NCBI GenBank assembly: GCA_002726655.1
Contig: PBRP01000093.1
Coordinates: 1-32,986, forward strand
Reading direction: 5' to 3'
Length of the DNA: 32,986 nucleotides
Source: Gammaproteobacteria bacterium
GTDB taxonomy: Bacteria > Pseudomonadota > Gammaproteobacteria > Pseudomonadales > Azotimanducaceae
How positions within the stretch are numbered: the first letter of the stretch is position 1; each line of letters begins with the position of its first letter. Positions 1-7,678 of this stretch are shown here, piece by piece. The notes under the pieces are model-generated. The model ran no database searches and had not been told where the DNA came from. It saw only the letters and a program-made list of their open reading frames with translations. Position numbers and translations under genes: made by a program.

Positions 1-812
1 ATTTCGATGTCACCCTCGTCTAACTGTGTTGCCACAATATCCGACCGTAGCATCGCCCCACCCAAAGGCAGGCGACCCGATACTGCCAGCACGTTATCGG
101 CATAGTGCTTTGCAGCGAGCAGTTCCATCTCGCCATCCCCGATGAAACCGTGCCACTTTAGAGCCGCGCTACTAGAGTCCCCGCTGATATCACCCGATAT
201 TGAACGGCGCCCCACTGCGAGCAATTGCAGATCATTACCATTGCTGAACAGTCGCTCCACCAAAAGAAGGTCATCTCCGGCCTTATAGTCCTGATCCACC
301 ACGGTGGGGGCAAAGGGGTTGAACAGATCCATAGGCGAAAAAGCCATGCCATTCCCCCAACTGACCGCCTGACGGCCCAGAGTGACTGCCCAATCACCTT
401 TGCGATAGTGTAGCGCCAGGCGATCAAAGCGATGCAGACTGCGATGCCGACTGCCATCCTCAATATCGAAGGTCAAATCCATGATGCGAGCTTCGTCATC
501 GACGGGCGTCTGGTCCAGTGAGGTCTGGGGTGCGCTGGCAAGCGCAAATGAGTCTCCTGACAGGAAGGTCGTTGAATGATCAACCTGCAGATTCACGGCA
601 CCCCAGCTATGCCGGAACACCATCCGCATATCACCATTCAAATCCAGGGCAGGTGTGCCATATAAATGGCGTTGGATGTCATGAACGGGCAGAAATGCCG
701 CAGTACCAAACAGCTTTAATCTAATCTTAGTATCAAGTGCAAGGGCATCGGCTGGAGCCAAAATACAAACAATACTAGCGAGCAGCAGCAACCGGCTGAA
801 CATGCTGCTCAT
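1..812 (-). CDS. Outer-membrane beta-barrel-like protein, partial (C-terminus outside window)
   Basis: Reading the minus strand from ATG at 812 gives an open frame that leaves the window at base 1, so about 270 N-terminal residues are present. Residues 1-25 form a signal peptide (MSSMFSRLLLLAS, then a hydrophobic core ending in ADALA). The mature part has the alternating polar/apolar strands of a barrel and a GRQAVSWGNG stretch followed by PMDLFNPF and a DQDYKAGDD segment, a pattern seen in DUF1302-like and related outer-membrane proteins. Its ATG overlaps the stop of the upstream ATPase gene by four bases (ATGA, 809-812), so the two are translationally coupled. The context makes it the outer-membrane partner of the ABC/FtsX cassette. 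Family name is uncertain; export and operon membership are well supported. Confidence 0.75.
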   Translation of the reverse strand, partial: MSSMFSRLLLLASIVCILAPADALALDTKIRLKLFGTAAFLPVHDIQRHLYGTPALDLNGDMRMVFRHSWGAVNLQVDHSTTFLSGDSFALASAPQTSLDQTPVDDEARIMDLTFDIEDGSRHRSLHRFDRLALHYRKGDWAVTLGRQAVSWGNGMAFSPMDLFNPFAPTVVDQDYKAGDDLLLVERLFSNGNDLQLLAVGRRSISGDISGDSSSAALKWHGFIGDGEMELLAAKHYADNVLAVSGRLPLGGAMLRSDIVATQLDEGDIE

Positions 813-1492
813 GTGCTGACGACTATGGCACCGTCTCTCAGGTTAATCTTCCGACTGGTATAAGCCATCACCATCGGATCATGGGTCGCCGTGACGATCG
901 TCATGCCGAATTCTTCATTCAGTTTCTTGAGCAGCTGCAACAACTCTTCCGTGGTGCCAGAGTCCAGATTGGCGCTGGGTTCGTCAGCCAACAGCAGAAC
1001 TGGTTTGGTTGCAATGGCTCTGGCGATCGCAACTCGCTGCTGCTGACCCCCGGACATATCGCCCGGGCGCCTGTCTGCAAGATCCTCAAGTCCTACTGAA
1101 GCCAGAGTTTCCCGCGCCCTCTCGCTACGTTCGGTTTTGGACATACCTTGCAGTTGCATGACAAAGCCCACATTCTCTTCGGCGGTTAGCACCGGCAGCA
1201 GGTTGTATGCCTGGAATACAAAGCCGATCTTCTCCAATCGAAGATCAGAGAGCTGATTCTCATTCAATTCCGACAGAGAGACCTGGTCGACTATTACGTC
1301 ACCTTCATCAGCCTGGTCGAGACCGCCAATCAGATTCAGCAATGTTGATTTCCCCGAGCCGGAGGGCCCAGCCAGGCTGATGAAATCACCGCGATGTACT
1401 TCAAGATCCACACCCCGAAGCGCGTGTACCGGGATAGTTTCCTCATTATAAGTACGGGTCGCTCCACGCACTGTGACTACTACATCATTCAT
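809..1492 (-). CDS. ABC transporter ATP-binding protein, LolD/MacB type
   Basis: This 227-residue ATPase has all canonical motifs in order: Walker A GPSGSGKST near residue 43, Q-loop in FVFQAYNLLP, signature MSGGQQQRVAIARA, Walker B VLLLADEP with D-loop SANLD, and H-loop in TATHDP. Length and motif spacing fit the LolD/MacB/FtsE group, which powers FtsX-like permeases that move lipoproteins or substrates at the periplasmic face rather than through a classical channel. Its start overlaps the stop of the preceding permease by four bases (1489-1492), and its stop overlaps the start of the outer-membrane protein. The cytoplasmic ATPase presumably energises the two neighbouring permeases. The substrate cannot be told from sequence. 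Confidence 0.93.
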   Translation of the reverse strand: MNDVVVTVRGATRTYNEETIPVHALRGVDLEVHRGDFISLAGPSGSGKSTLLNLIGGLDQADEGDVIVDQVSLSELNENQLSDLRLEKIGFVFQAYNLLPVLTAEENVGFVMQLQGMSKTERSERARETLASVGLEDLADRRPGDMSGGQQQRVAIARAIATKPVLLLADEPSANLDSGTTEELLQLLKKLNEEFGMTIVTATHDPMVMAYTSRKINLRDGAIVVST

Positions 1493-2700
1493 AGTCTTAG
1501 GGCCTCCAGAGGACTTATTTTTACGGCTCTTTTCGCCGGATACAGGCTTGCCAGTACACCAAACACCATGCTCATTACGGTAATCAGAACCATGTCAGAC
1601 ACATGCAGGCGCAAGTGTATCTTGGCTGGCATGCCAAACTTTTCGAACCCTTCACTAAAGCTTGACAGATCCAGAACCGGTGGAAGCAATTGAAAAATCA
1701 GCCAACCCAGCGTGAGTCCTAACGCCACACCAATCATCATGATAAAAGTGGATTCAATAACGACCTGCATGACCACAGCACCAGGGCGCATACCCACCGC
1801 CCGGAGCATGCCGAGTTCATGCACCCGTTCCATAACCGAAGTCACCAGGGTGTTGACCAGGCCGAATATCAACGCAGTCATAATGATGAAAAAGTAAAGA
1901 TAGATCGCACTTTCAGCAAACAGGAAAAACGCCGCTGCCAGGGGTTCGAGCTGCTGCCAGGTCTTGACTTCAAGATCAGCAAAGAATCTCAATAGCGAAT
2001 CCAGCATGCTGAGTTGAAACGCATCATCGACAAGTCTCACGGATACCTCTGTCACGACGATTGCGTCCACCATATTTTGCAGCGCTGTCACGCCCGTGAA
2101 TACGAAGATCTTTTCTATGGCTGTGCCCTCGGTATCATAGACGCCTGCAATACGGAACCCGGCTTCCCTGTTGAGCCCATCGGATCCCTGGGTAATGATC
2201 ACAAGTCGTCTGCCGACCTGTGTTTCAAGTTGATCCGCCATCTCCTTGCCGATGATGATCCGTCGATCTGACGATGTATTTAAGGGCTGCCCGTCATAGT
2301 GCGCCTTGCTGAGAAATGAAATCGACTCCTGGGCAGGATCTATGCCAACGAACTGAATCCCACGGGTTTCGCGTTCGCTCATAATCACTGCAGGAATACG
2401 AATCCGGGCCGCCCAGCCTTCAACTTCACTAACATTGATTTTGGGCTCCCACCCTGCAGCCAATTCGAAGCCACGGGCGATACTGGGATCATCCAGATAG
2501 CCGGGCGCATGGACTTTGATATGGCCATTCAGGTTGGAGACTGTCTGTTCCCGCAGGTCATACTGCATACCGCGAATGACTGTGTTCGCCATTAACACCG
2601 TGAGAACTGCGACAGCGATTGCCATTAAAAGCATCAGATTACGGCGACGATGACGTACGATGTTGCGCAGACTCAGTTGGGCGAGAAGTGTTATCGGCAT
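1489..2700 (-). CDS. FtsX-like ABC transporter permease (second)
   Basis: A 403-residue inner-membrane permease of the LolC/LolE/MacB (FtsX, MacB_PCD) architecture: one membrane helix near residues 20-42 (LMLLMAIAVAVLTVLMAN), a large periplasmic domain to about residue 260, then three helices near 265-292, 315-345 and 370-392. The FtsX hallmark ELGMLRAVGMRPGAVV follows the second helix, and the C-terminus ends SPLEALRL, a typical family terminus. It begins three bases after the stop of the other permease and overlaps the ATPase start, so it is in the middle of the operon. Two distinct permeases suggest a heterodimer as in LolCDE. What it moves is unknown. Confidence 0.9.
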   Translation of the reverse strand: MPITLLAQLSLRNIVRHRRRNLMLLMAIAVAVLTVLMANTVIRGMQYDLREQTVSNLNGHIKVHAPGYLDDPSIARGFELAAGWEPKINVSEVEGWAARIRIPAVIMSERETRGIQFVGIDPAQESISFLSKAHYDGQPLNTSSDRRIIIGKEMADQLETQVGRRLVIITQGSDGLNREAGFRIAGVYDTEGTAIEKIFVFTGVTALQNMVDAIVVTEVSVRLVDDAFQLSMLDSLLRFFADLEVKTWQQLEPLAAAFFLFAESAIYLYFFIIMTALIFGLVNTLVTSVMERVHELGMLRAVGMRPGAVVMQVVIESTFIMMIGVALGLTLGWLIFQLLPPVLDLSSFSEGFEKFGMPAKIHLRLHVSDMVLITVMSMVFGVLASLYPAKRAVKISPLEALRL

Positions 2701-2703
2701 GAG

Positions 2704-3990
2704 TTATTCTGCCGATCGCAATGCATCAACCGCATGCATATGTCTAAGGCGTAAGCCGGGAATAAGGGCAGCTAATTGCGTTCCCAGTACCATGACCGGA
2801 ACCGCAATAAACAGTGCGCCGAAGGAAAACACCGGGTACATCCGTTCCGGCATGGCCATGGATTTCAACAACTCACCTGCCTGCGCGGGCAGTGCGATAC
2901 CCGTCTCACTCAAAATGCCGACCCCCACTGCTGTAATTCCAAGACCCAAAATAATCCCCAATATGCACACCAGAAGTGCTTCGATTTGCAGCTGAATGAT
3001 GATGTGGTGGGGCCGCATGCCAACCGCCATCAGCATGCCAAATTCCGGGGTTCTCTCAAAGATAATCATCATAAAGGAATTGACCACGCTAAAAATCACA
3101 ATGATCGCCACCAGTATGAACAACACGTAGGTGCCGATTAATTTCATCTCCATCATCTGCACCATTTCAGGCTGCAAGTCCCGCCAGTTCAAACTCCGCA
3201 GGCCAGCACGACCCAACTGTGGCGCAAGCTCCTCACTATCGGCTACTGATTCTGCGATCACAATCACGGTGTGGGCTTCATCCGGCGCAAGAGTCCATGC
3301 CACCTGGAAATCCTGGAGCGGCACTTGCACGATGGCACGGTCCAATTCTGGCTGGCCGCTGGTATAGGTGCCCACTACATCCGCGACCAGCGCAGCGACA
3401 CCACCCTCGACGGCAGTGCCCAGGATCACCAGTTCGTCACCAATGGTGATGCCCAGATTACGAGCCAATGCAGATCCAATAAATGCCTCACCGGGTCCTT
3501 CAATATATCGGCCATCCACCTGCATACGTGTCAATGAAGACCAGACCGCTTCCTTCTCATACTGCACACCGATGATCTGTGCGCCAAAGCTGCGTTCTCC
3601 TGAAGATGTCAGTGCAAATGACTGAGCACGGGCAGAGACAATCTCAACGCCCGGTCGCGACTCGACATCGGCAATGATGTCGTTGATTCCGTGAATGCTA
3701 TTCTCGATCGCCGGATCATCTTCGTACACCGGATGCTGCAACTGGATATGGCCCAGCATGATCCGGGCCGAATTATCGACAGCGCCTATAAAGGCGCCGA
3801 CCTGCAGTGACCTGACAAAAGTCATCATCAAAATGGCAAACGCTATGCCACAGGCCGTCAGCCAGGTGCGTCGTTTGGTGCGTGTGATATTTCGCCAGGC
3901 CACGCCCCACAGCTCTGGTGTGGCGCGCTTGATGTCGGGCCTGATGGCTACTGCCGTCAATGTACCATCTGTCAACGAGATATCAGACAT
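2704..3990 (-). CDS. FtsX-like ABC transporter permease (first)
   Basis: A 428-residue permease with the same layout as its neighbour: a short cytoplasmic N-terminus, first helix near residues 42-62, a periplasmic domain to about residue 280, and three C-terminal helices with the family motif EFGMLMAVGMRPHH and a DALRSAE terminus. A GAGGA ribosome site lies just upstream of ATG 3990, and the gene starts six bases after the stop of the LolA-like gene. The two permeases differ clearly in sequence, so they are probably paired subunits and not a recent duplication. The set LolA-like, two permeases, ATPase and barrel protein implies movement of a lipid-like or hydrophobic cargo across the envelope. 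That role is inferred. Confidence 0.9.
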   Translation of the reverse strand: MSDISLTDGTLTAVAIRPDIKRATPELWGVAWRNITRTKRRTWLTACGIAFAILMMTFVRSLQVGAFIGAVDNSARIMLGHIQLQHPVYEDDPAIENSIHGINDIIADVESRPGVEIVSARAQSFALTSSGERSFGAQIIGVQYEKEAVWSSLTRMQVDGRYIEGPGEAFIGSALARNLGITIGDELVILGTAVEGGVAALVADVVGTYTSGQPELDRAIVQVPLQDFQVAWTLAPDEAHTVIVIAESVADSEELAPQLGRAGLRSLNWRDLQPEMVQMMEMKLIGTYVLFILVAIIVIFSVVNSFMMIIFERTPEFGMLMAVGMRPHHIIIQLQIEALLVCILGIILGLGITAVGVGILSETGIALPAQAGELLKSMAMPERMYPVFSFGALFIAVPVMVLGTQLAALIPGLRLRHMHAVDALRSAE

Positions 3991-3996
3991 GGGTCC

Positions 3997-4806
3997 TCAC
4001 TCTCCGGATTTGAGGTAAAACAAGGTAAACATCTGATCTTCGAGCTCAACGTCAAAGTCTGCCTCGCCCCAGATCAGCTCCGTGTATTTTTCCGGTGCGT
4101 TCAACTTCACCATGCGCATACGGGTTGCCATCATGCGACCGTCACGTTCGCCTATTTCCAGAGTTTCCAGTGTCTTAAGCGGCTCCATACTCTGATCATA
4201 GAAAGTATGCTGCAGCATCACGTAGTCGTCCCGGATCAGCATCTCTTCCTTCCCCCAGACCACCGGGGCATTATCATGGGGTATGGCGACCAGCGTGTAG
4301 ATTTTATGATCGTCCTCTGTCGTCACCGATGCGATGCTGAGGTCATATTCGTTCAACCAATTATCAGAGCGGGACAGGTCGGTGTAGGAGAAGTCGGAAC
4401 CGCCCCAACTCTGGGACATCAGGCTGTAGGGGAGTCGAATCGTCCGGTTCAGCTTGGGAGTGAAGGTCCACATCTTGTTACCCAGCTTGAGTGTTGCGTT
4501 ACCGGCATCCTTGGCAGGAGCAATGAAGCGAATAAGTGCATCCTTGCGTCCGCGGGTCCAGGACTTCAGGCTGGATGTCCGCTCCCAGTCGGGACGATGA
4601 ATCACCATGGAAAATTCTGCATAGGAAGATATGCCACGGGTCTGATCTATGGCGGCTTCAACCAGTTCTTTCGCCGTGATGTCGGCTTCCGCAGCATGGG
4701 ATCTGTCTGTGAAAGTAAGGCCAACAAGGGAAAAAACAATGGTAACCCATATTAATGAGCTTGAATCGATTCGAGTGTGCAAATTCCTAGTCATCTTAGC
4801 ATCCAT
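3997..4806 (-). CDS. Outer membrane lipoprotein-sorting protein (LolA-like family)
   Basis: A 269-residue exported protein. The N-terminus has a signal peptide with a hydrophobic core (LIWVTIVFSLVGLTF) and a likely cleavage after SHA or AEA. The mature part carries the hallmark of the LolA_like (PF17131-type) family: W-x-R-G-R-K-D-A-L-I-R-F, then LGNKMWTFTP, NRTIRLPYSLMSQSW and GSDFSYTDL. LolA-fold proteins bind hydrophobic cargo in a half-barrel in the periplasm, and this subfamily often sits beside RND/MMPL or FtsX-type exporters. It is the first gene of the operon. The start is not certain: ATG 4806 places the AGAGGA ribosome site too close, so ATG 4794 (MTRNLHTR) may be the real one. Confidence 0.85.
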   Translation of the reverse strand: MDAKMTRNLHTRIDSSSLIWVTIVFSLVGLTFTDRSHAAEADITAKELVEAAIDQTRGISSYAEFSMVIHRPDWERTSSLKSWTRGRKDALIRFIAPAKDAGNATLKLGNKMWTFTPKLNRTIRLPYSLMSQSWGGSDFSYTDLSRSDNWLNEYDLSIASVTTEDDHKIYTLVAIPHDNAPVVWGKEEMLIRDDYVMLQHTFYDQSMEPLKTLETLEIGERDGRMMATRMRMVKLNAPEKYTELIWGEADFDVELEDQMFTLFYLKSGE

Positions 4807-4845
4807 TCCTCTAATTCAAGGCCATCGACATAGACCAGCTTTACT

Positions 4846-4873
4846 ATAATACATTCAAACAGTGCCACACCAA
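4846..4873 (-). promoter_or_regulatory. Candidate sigma70-type promoter for the transport operon
   Basis: On the minus strand a TTGGTG box (4873-4868) is followed by a 16-base spacer and TATTAT (4851-4846), about 40 bases upstream of the LolA-like gene. This is a fair match to -35/-10 elements and lies where the operon promoter is expected. Pattern match only. Confidence 0.35.
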
Positions 4874-4941
4874 TTACCTGTCAACTACTGATTTCTTGAT
4901 ATAAAGACGTAGCATCCTGCCTGAAGGTTCATTATATCCTC

Positions 4942-4961
4942 CGTCATTCCGGCGAAAGCCG
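4942..4961. repeat. Partial intergenic palindromic repeat of the CATTCCGGCGAAAGCC type
   Basis: The stretch CGTCATTCCGGCGAAAGCCG forms a small stem (CGGC/GCCG around GAAA) and resembles a short palindromic repeat common between genes in many proteobacteria. Only one copy was noticed here and its 3' half degrades quickly. It marks this interval as non-coding debris. Confidence 0.45.
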
Positions 4962-5012
4962 AGATGTCGGACCACGGAATTTGAACTGGAACCATGCACC
5001 GTTAGCGAGTAA

Positions 5013-5027
5013 AGGGGACAGTCCCCT
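5013..5027. repeat. REP-like palindrome AGGGGACAGTCCCCT
   Basis: A 15-base palindrome with perfect 7-base arms (AGGGGAC/GTCCCCT) around one A. Very similar GGGGACxGTCCCC palindromes are scattered in many bacterial genomes, often near REP-associated or IS200-like transposases. It overlaps the stop codon of the small minus-strand fragment just to the right. Confidence 0.55.
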
Positions 5028-5325
5028 ATTCAGGAATTTTAAACGGCTCAAGCACACTCCCGGCGATCACCAGACTTGTCACACCTGGATCCGGATCCTT
5101 GACTGCTTCCATGACCTCGCCGAAGCCGCCATTGTGACCGCCATGGATCAATTTGAACCGATTCTCACCTAAATATGTGTAACGGGCCGCAGATGTTGCG
5201 GGCGTGAGCACTTCGGGTGATATTTCAACCAGCTTGCCTCGCAGTCGATCAAACTGCGACACGCCCCAGCGGGATGCCGATGCGGTGGTGATGTTAGAAT
5301 CATCGCATGCATTGAAGACCCCGAC
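5026..5325 (-). pseudogene. C-terminal fragment of an unidentified, possibly hydrolase-like protein
   Basis: The minus strand is open from 5325 to a TAG at 5026-5028, with the first possible start a GTG at 5262 (78 residues). The end of the reading, with RYTYLGENRFKL, a G-E-V-M-E-A-V stretch and SLVIAGSVLEPFKIPE, has the alternating pattern of the beta-rich C-terminal domain that follows some serine hydrolases (CubicO/beta-lactamase-like). No catalytic part is present and there is no convincing start or ribosome site. I read it as the tail of a lost gene cut where the transposase relic begins near 5265. The family guess is weak. Confidence 0.3.
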
Positions 5326-5400
5326 TTAATCAAAAAGATTCGAAGAGACTCAGCCTACGTCTATGACCGTGGGTATGACGTCGATGCCATCGTCGGTTAA
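5266..5400 (+). pseudogene. C-terminal relic of an IS91-type (Y2) transposase
   Basis: In the plus frame ending at TAA 5398-5400 the codons read C-R-C-G-G-D-V-R-I-I-A-C-I-E-D-P-D-L-I-K-K-I. This matches the conserved tail of IS91-like transposases, where a cysteine pair and GG precede M-R-I-I-A-x-I-E-D-P and a leucine/isoleucine-rich end. There is no start, no catalytic domain and no recognisable upstream part, so about 45 codons of a decayed element remain. The last 16 residues after KKI do not look like the family, so the element tail is probably also altered. Confidence 0.55.
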
Positions 5401-5626
5401 GACGTTAGGTTGAAGTGAACCCCTCTTTAGGGGGAGTCGGCGTCCGCTTTTGAGGAAACCAGTGCCTGCAGCCTCTTGCTTCCGCACCTGGCCGGTTGTG
5501 AAGCCGAGAATCATTCACGAACTGTTGCCCAAAATGTCCGGTTTTCTCTAAAGCGGCGTATCTGGGGTTCGGATCAGATGGTCCTAGGAGCATACCTCGG
5601 TACCCAATAGATGTAGGGGCATGAAG
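5401..5626. other. Gene-free spacer next to the relics
   Basis: No convincing gene. A small hairpin (CCCCT, CTTT loop, AGGGG) at 5420-5433 lies just after the transposase relic. The 62-codon minus-strand frame at 5405-5593 is proline/arginine-rich, has no recognisable features and is probably spurious. Confidence 0.5.
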
Positions 5627-7450
5627 CTACTTGCTGTTAGGAAGCAGACGTTCCAATTCGTCGAAGAAGTTCATGACCACTTGAATCTGAACTCCCGCCT
5701 GTTCCGCAGCAGGCTTTACCATCAGGAATTGCTGACCGTCTGGGGTCATATTAAAAACAGTGGTGAAGAACATTGGGAAGTGGTAGTTACTCACGTCAAA
5801 TAGCGTGACCCGTGTAGTAACATTGAAACCACCTTCAGTGTCAATGGCCGCCACCATCATTTCTTGCTTGACGTTGATAAAGTATAGCGCGCTCCCGTCG
5901 GGAGACCAGCGAGGTGCACCAGCTCCCTCCACAGATACCTGCCACTTGCCCTGATTGAGATCAGGATAAGGTCTGACATAGAGTTCCGAACGACCGGATT
6001 CATCCGAGAGATAGGCAAGCCAGCGACCGTCCGGGGAGATATCCGGCATCATCTCGTTATGTGCGTCATTCAGTATCAGTTCGACCTGCCCATTCGTTGT
6101 GCCGGGTAATCGGGCGATATCGCAGTTGGCAATTCCTTGATCGCACTGCATCAGAACCGGTCCCCTCATGCTGAGGCGCCAGCTTGAGCCTTTGGTCAAT
6201 TGAAGCAGGTCACCCATACCATTCGCTTGTTTTGAGGATGGGTCTAGCGATGTGAGATTAGTAGGTCCGAAATCAAATGTGATCAGGTCTGCGTCTGTCC
6301 AGGTCGGCTGCATAAAATGCGCCTGCTCAAAAGTCAGCCGCATTAGGCTAGTATCCTTCAGCCTGTACACCCAGATGTCACTCGACCACATTTCGCCGAT
6401 GGGTACCGCGACGCGCTGACCATCGGGTGACATGCTGGGATTGCCATACACACGCGGGGGTGCTCCCAGATCCGCCTCTTTACCCTGATGATTCACAAGA
6501 ACAAGCCGGTATAGCTTTTGCTCGGCGGCTGATCTGTAGTGAACAAGAGTACCTTCCTGCGATACACTGTAAGGTGCGAACAAGGGAGGAAAGAGGTCGT
6601 CCCTCACGAGTACAACATCGCCGACCATTTCATCGCGCTCGTGATCGAATAGCGAGGCCCACAGGCTGTTACCCTGCACAAACAGTAAGTGCCCACTGGG
6701 TGTTAGGGTAGGAGCGAGTCCACCCTGCCGACCTAACACTCTGACATCTCCGGTATCGAGTTGCAGAATCGCCATACGGGATGTCTCGGCCATCTCGGTA
6801 GGACCCACTTGGTCGTAAATACCGAAGAGTAATTTGTTGTCAGTACGGGAGAACCATGGGGACGAGTGATCTGTCCCTGGCTCCTCCTGCGTCAGGACCT
6901 CCAGGTCACCGCCAGATGTTAGTCGAGATAAACCCTTGTGAGTATTCGCATCGGTTAATGCCATCTGCCCATCGGGACCTAGAGCAATAAAGTTAATTGG
7001 TTGATTCTTCTTCCTCTCGTATGATGCACCCACCGAGATTGGCTTGCCGCCGGTTGTCGAGATTTTCTGTAATAACTTGCTTTCAGCATTCCAGAAATAC
7101 AGCCACTTATCATTCTGTGACAGACCGAACTTACTTTGACCTTCCACAATCACGCCTTCGAGTGGTTGCTCCAATCCTGTGCCCAGATCATGGAGGTGCA
7201 CCTCGTTACTCGAGCCATTAGGAACCGAATAGTAAATGCGCTGGCCATCAGTTGAGATAGCCAATGACCAAAAGTTTGACGGGCTTGTTGCGGGTTCGCG
7301 AATTGGATTGATATCGAATTGTCGCAGGGGTTTGCGGCCTATATTTGGCGGTGGTTTGTTATCCCAGGTGATAATGGATTGCAGAACGGCACCCATTATC
7401 ATTGTAGCGACACCGATAATCACAGTCAGTTTACGGCTCACCCCAATCAT
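5627..7450 (-). CDS. Membrane-anchored TolB/PD40-type beta-propeller protein
   Basis: This 607-residue protein starts with one membrane helix (residues 8-28, LTVIIGVATMIMGAVLQSII) followed by a long extracytoplasmic region made of repeated PD40/WD40-like blades. Each blade has an S-x-D-G-x-x-x-x-Y or S-P-D-G core: ISTDGQRIYYS near 68, MSPDGQRVAVP near 345, ISPDGRWLAYLSD near 480, WSPDGSALYFI near 525. Such propellers are usually the sensor half of Ser/Thr kinases or winged-helix regulators. Here no kinase or DNA-binding domain precedes the helix, and an in-frame stop lies about 35 codons upstream of ATG 7450, so it is either a stand-alone scaffold or the surviving C-terminal part of a larger protein. 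No clear ribosome site precedes the start. Confidence 0.75.
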   Translation of the reverse strand: MIGVSRKLTVIIGVATMIMGAVLQSIITWDNKPPPNIGRKPLRQFDINPIREPATSPSNFWSLAISTDGQRIYYSVPNGSSNEVHLHDLGTGLEQPLEGVIVEGQSKFGLSQNDKWLYFWNAESKLLQKISTTGGKPISVGASYERKKNQPINFIALGPDGQMALTDANTHKGLSRLTSGGDLEVLTQEEPGTDHSSPWFSRTDNKLLFGIYDQVGPTEMAETSRMAILQLDTGDVRVLGRQGGLAPTLTPSGHLLFVQGNSLWASLFDHERDEMVGDVVLVRDDLFPPLFAPYSVSQEGTLVHYRSAAEQKLYRLVLVNHQGKEADLGAPPRVYGNPSMSPDGQRVAVPIGEMWSSDIWVYRLKDTSLMRLTFEQAHFMQPTWTDADLITFDFGPTNLTSLDPSSKQANGMGDLLQLTKGSSWRLSMRGPVLMQCDQGIANCDIARLPGTTNGQVELILNDAHNEMMPDISPDGRWLAYLSDESGRSELYVRPYPDLNQGKWQVSVEGAGAPRWSPDGSALYFINVKQEMMVAAIDTEGGFNVTTRVTLFDVSNYHFPMFFTTVFNMTPDGQQFLMVKPAAEQAGVQIQVVMNFFDELERLLPNSK

Positions 7451-7678
7451 GGAAGTCGTGGGCGCACCGTCGACCCTGAGGCAGCAAGCCCTGAAAGGGA
7501 TAAGGCAACGTGTACAATCGGAAGCCGCGCAATCTGAGCTGAAGGCGCAGGACTGCTACAGAAAAACACTCAATACCTTCAGACCAGGAATATTTGAATT
7601 GAAATAATTATTGGAATCAAGTGTCAGCGTGAAAAGATGTTTGCTGGCATTTCCCAGTATCAGAATTGCAAGTGCCTG

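Noticed and set aside
4207-4755. Plus-strand open frame of 182 codons
   Set aside because: It lies wholly antisense to the well-supported LolA-like gene, has no ribosome site or recognisable domain, and its composition is that of a shadow frame.
4878-4883. TGTCAA (minus-strand TTGACA) as the -35 box of the transport operon
   Set aside because: Spacing to the best -10 hexamer would be about 27 bases; the TTGGTG box with 16-base spacing fits better.
5405-5593. 62-codon minus-strand frame as a small gene
   Set aside because: No ribosome site, no hydrophobic or structured pattern, low-complexity proline/arginine composition in a debris zone.
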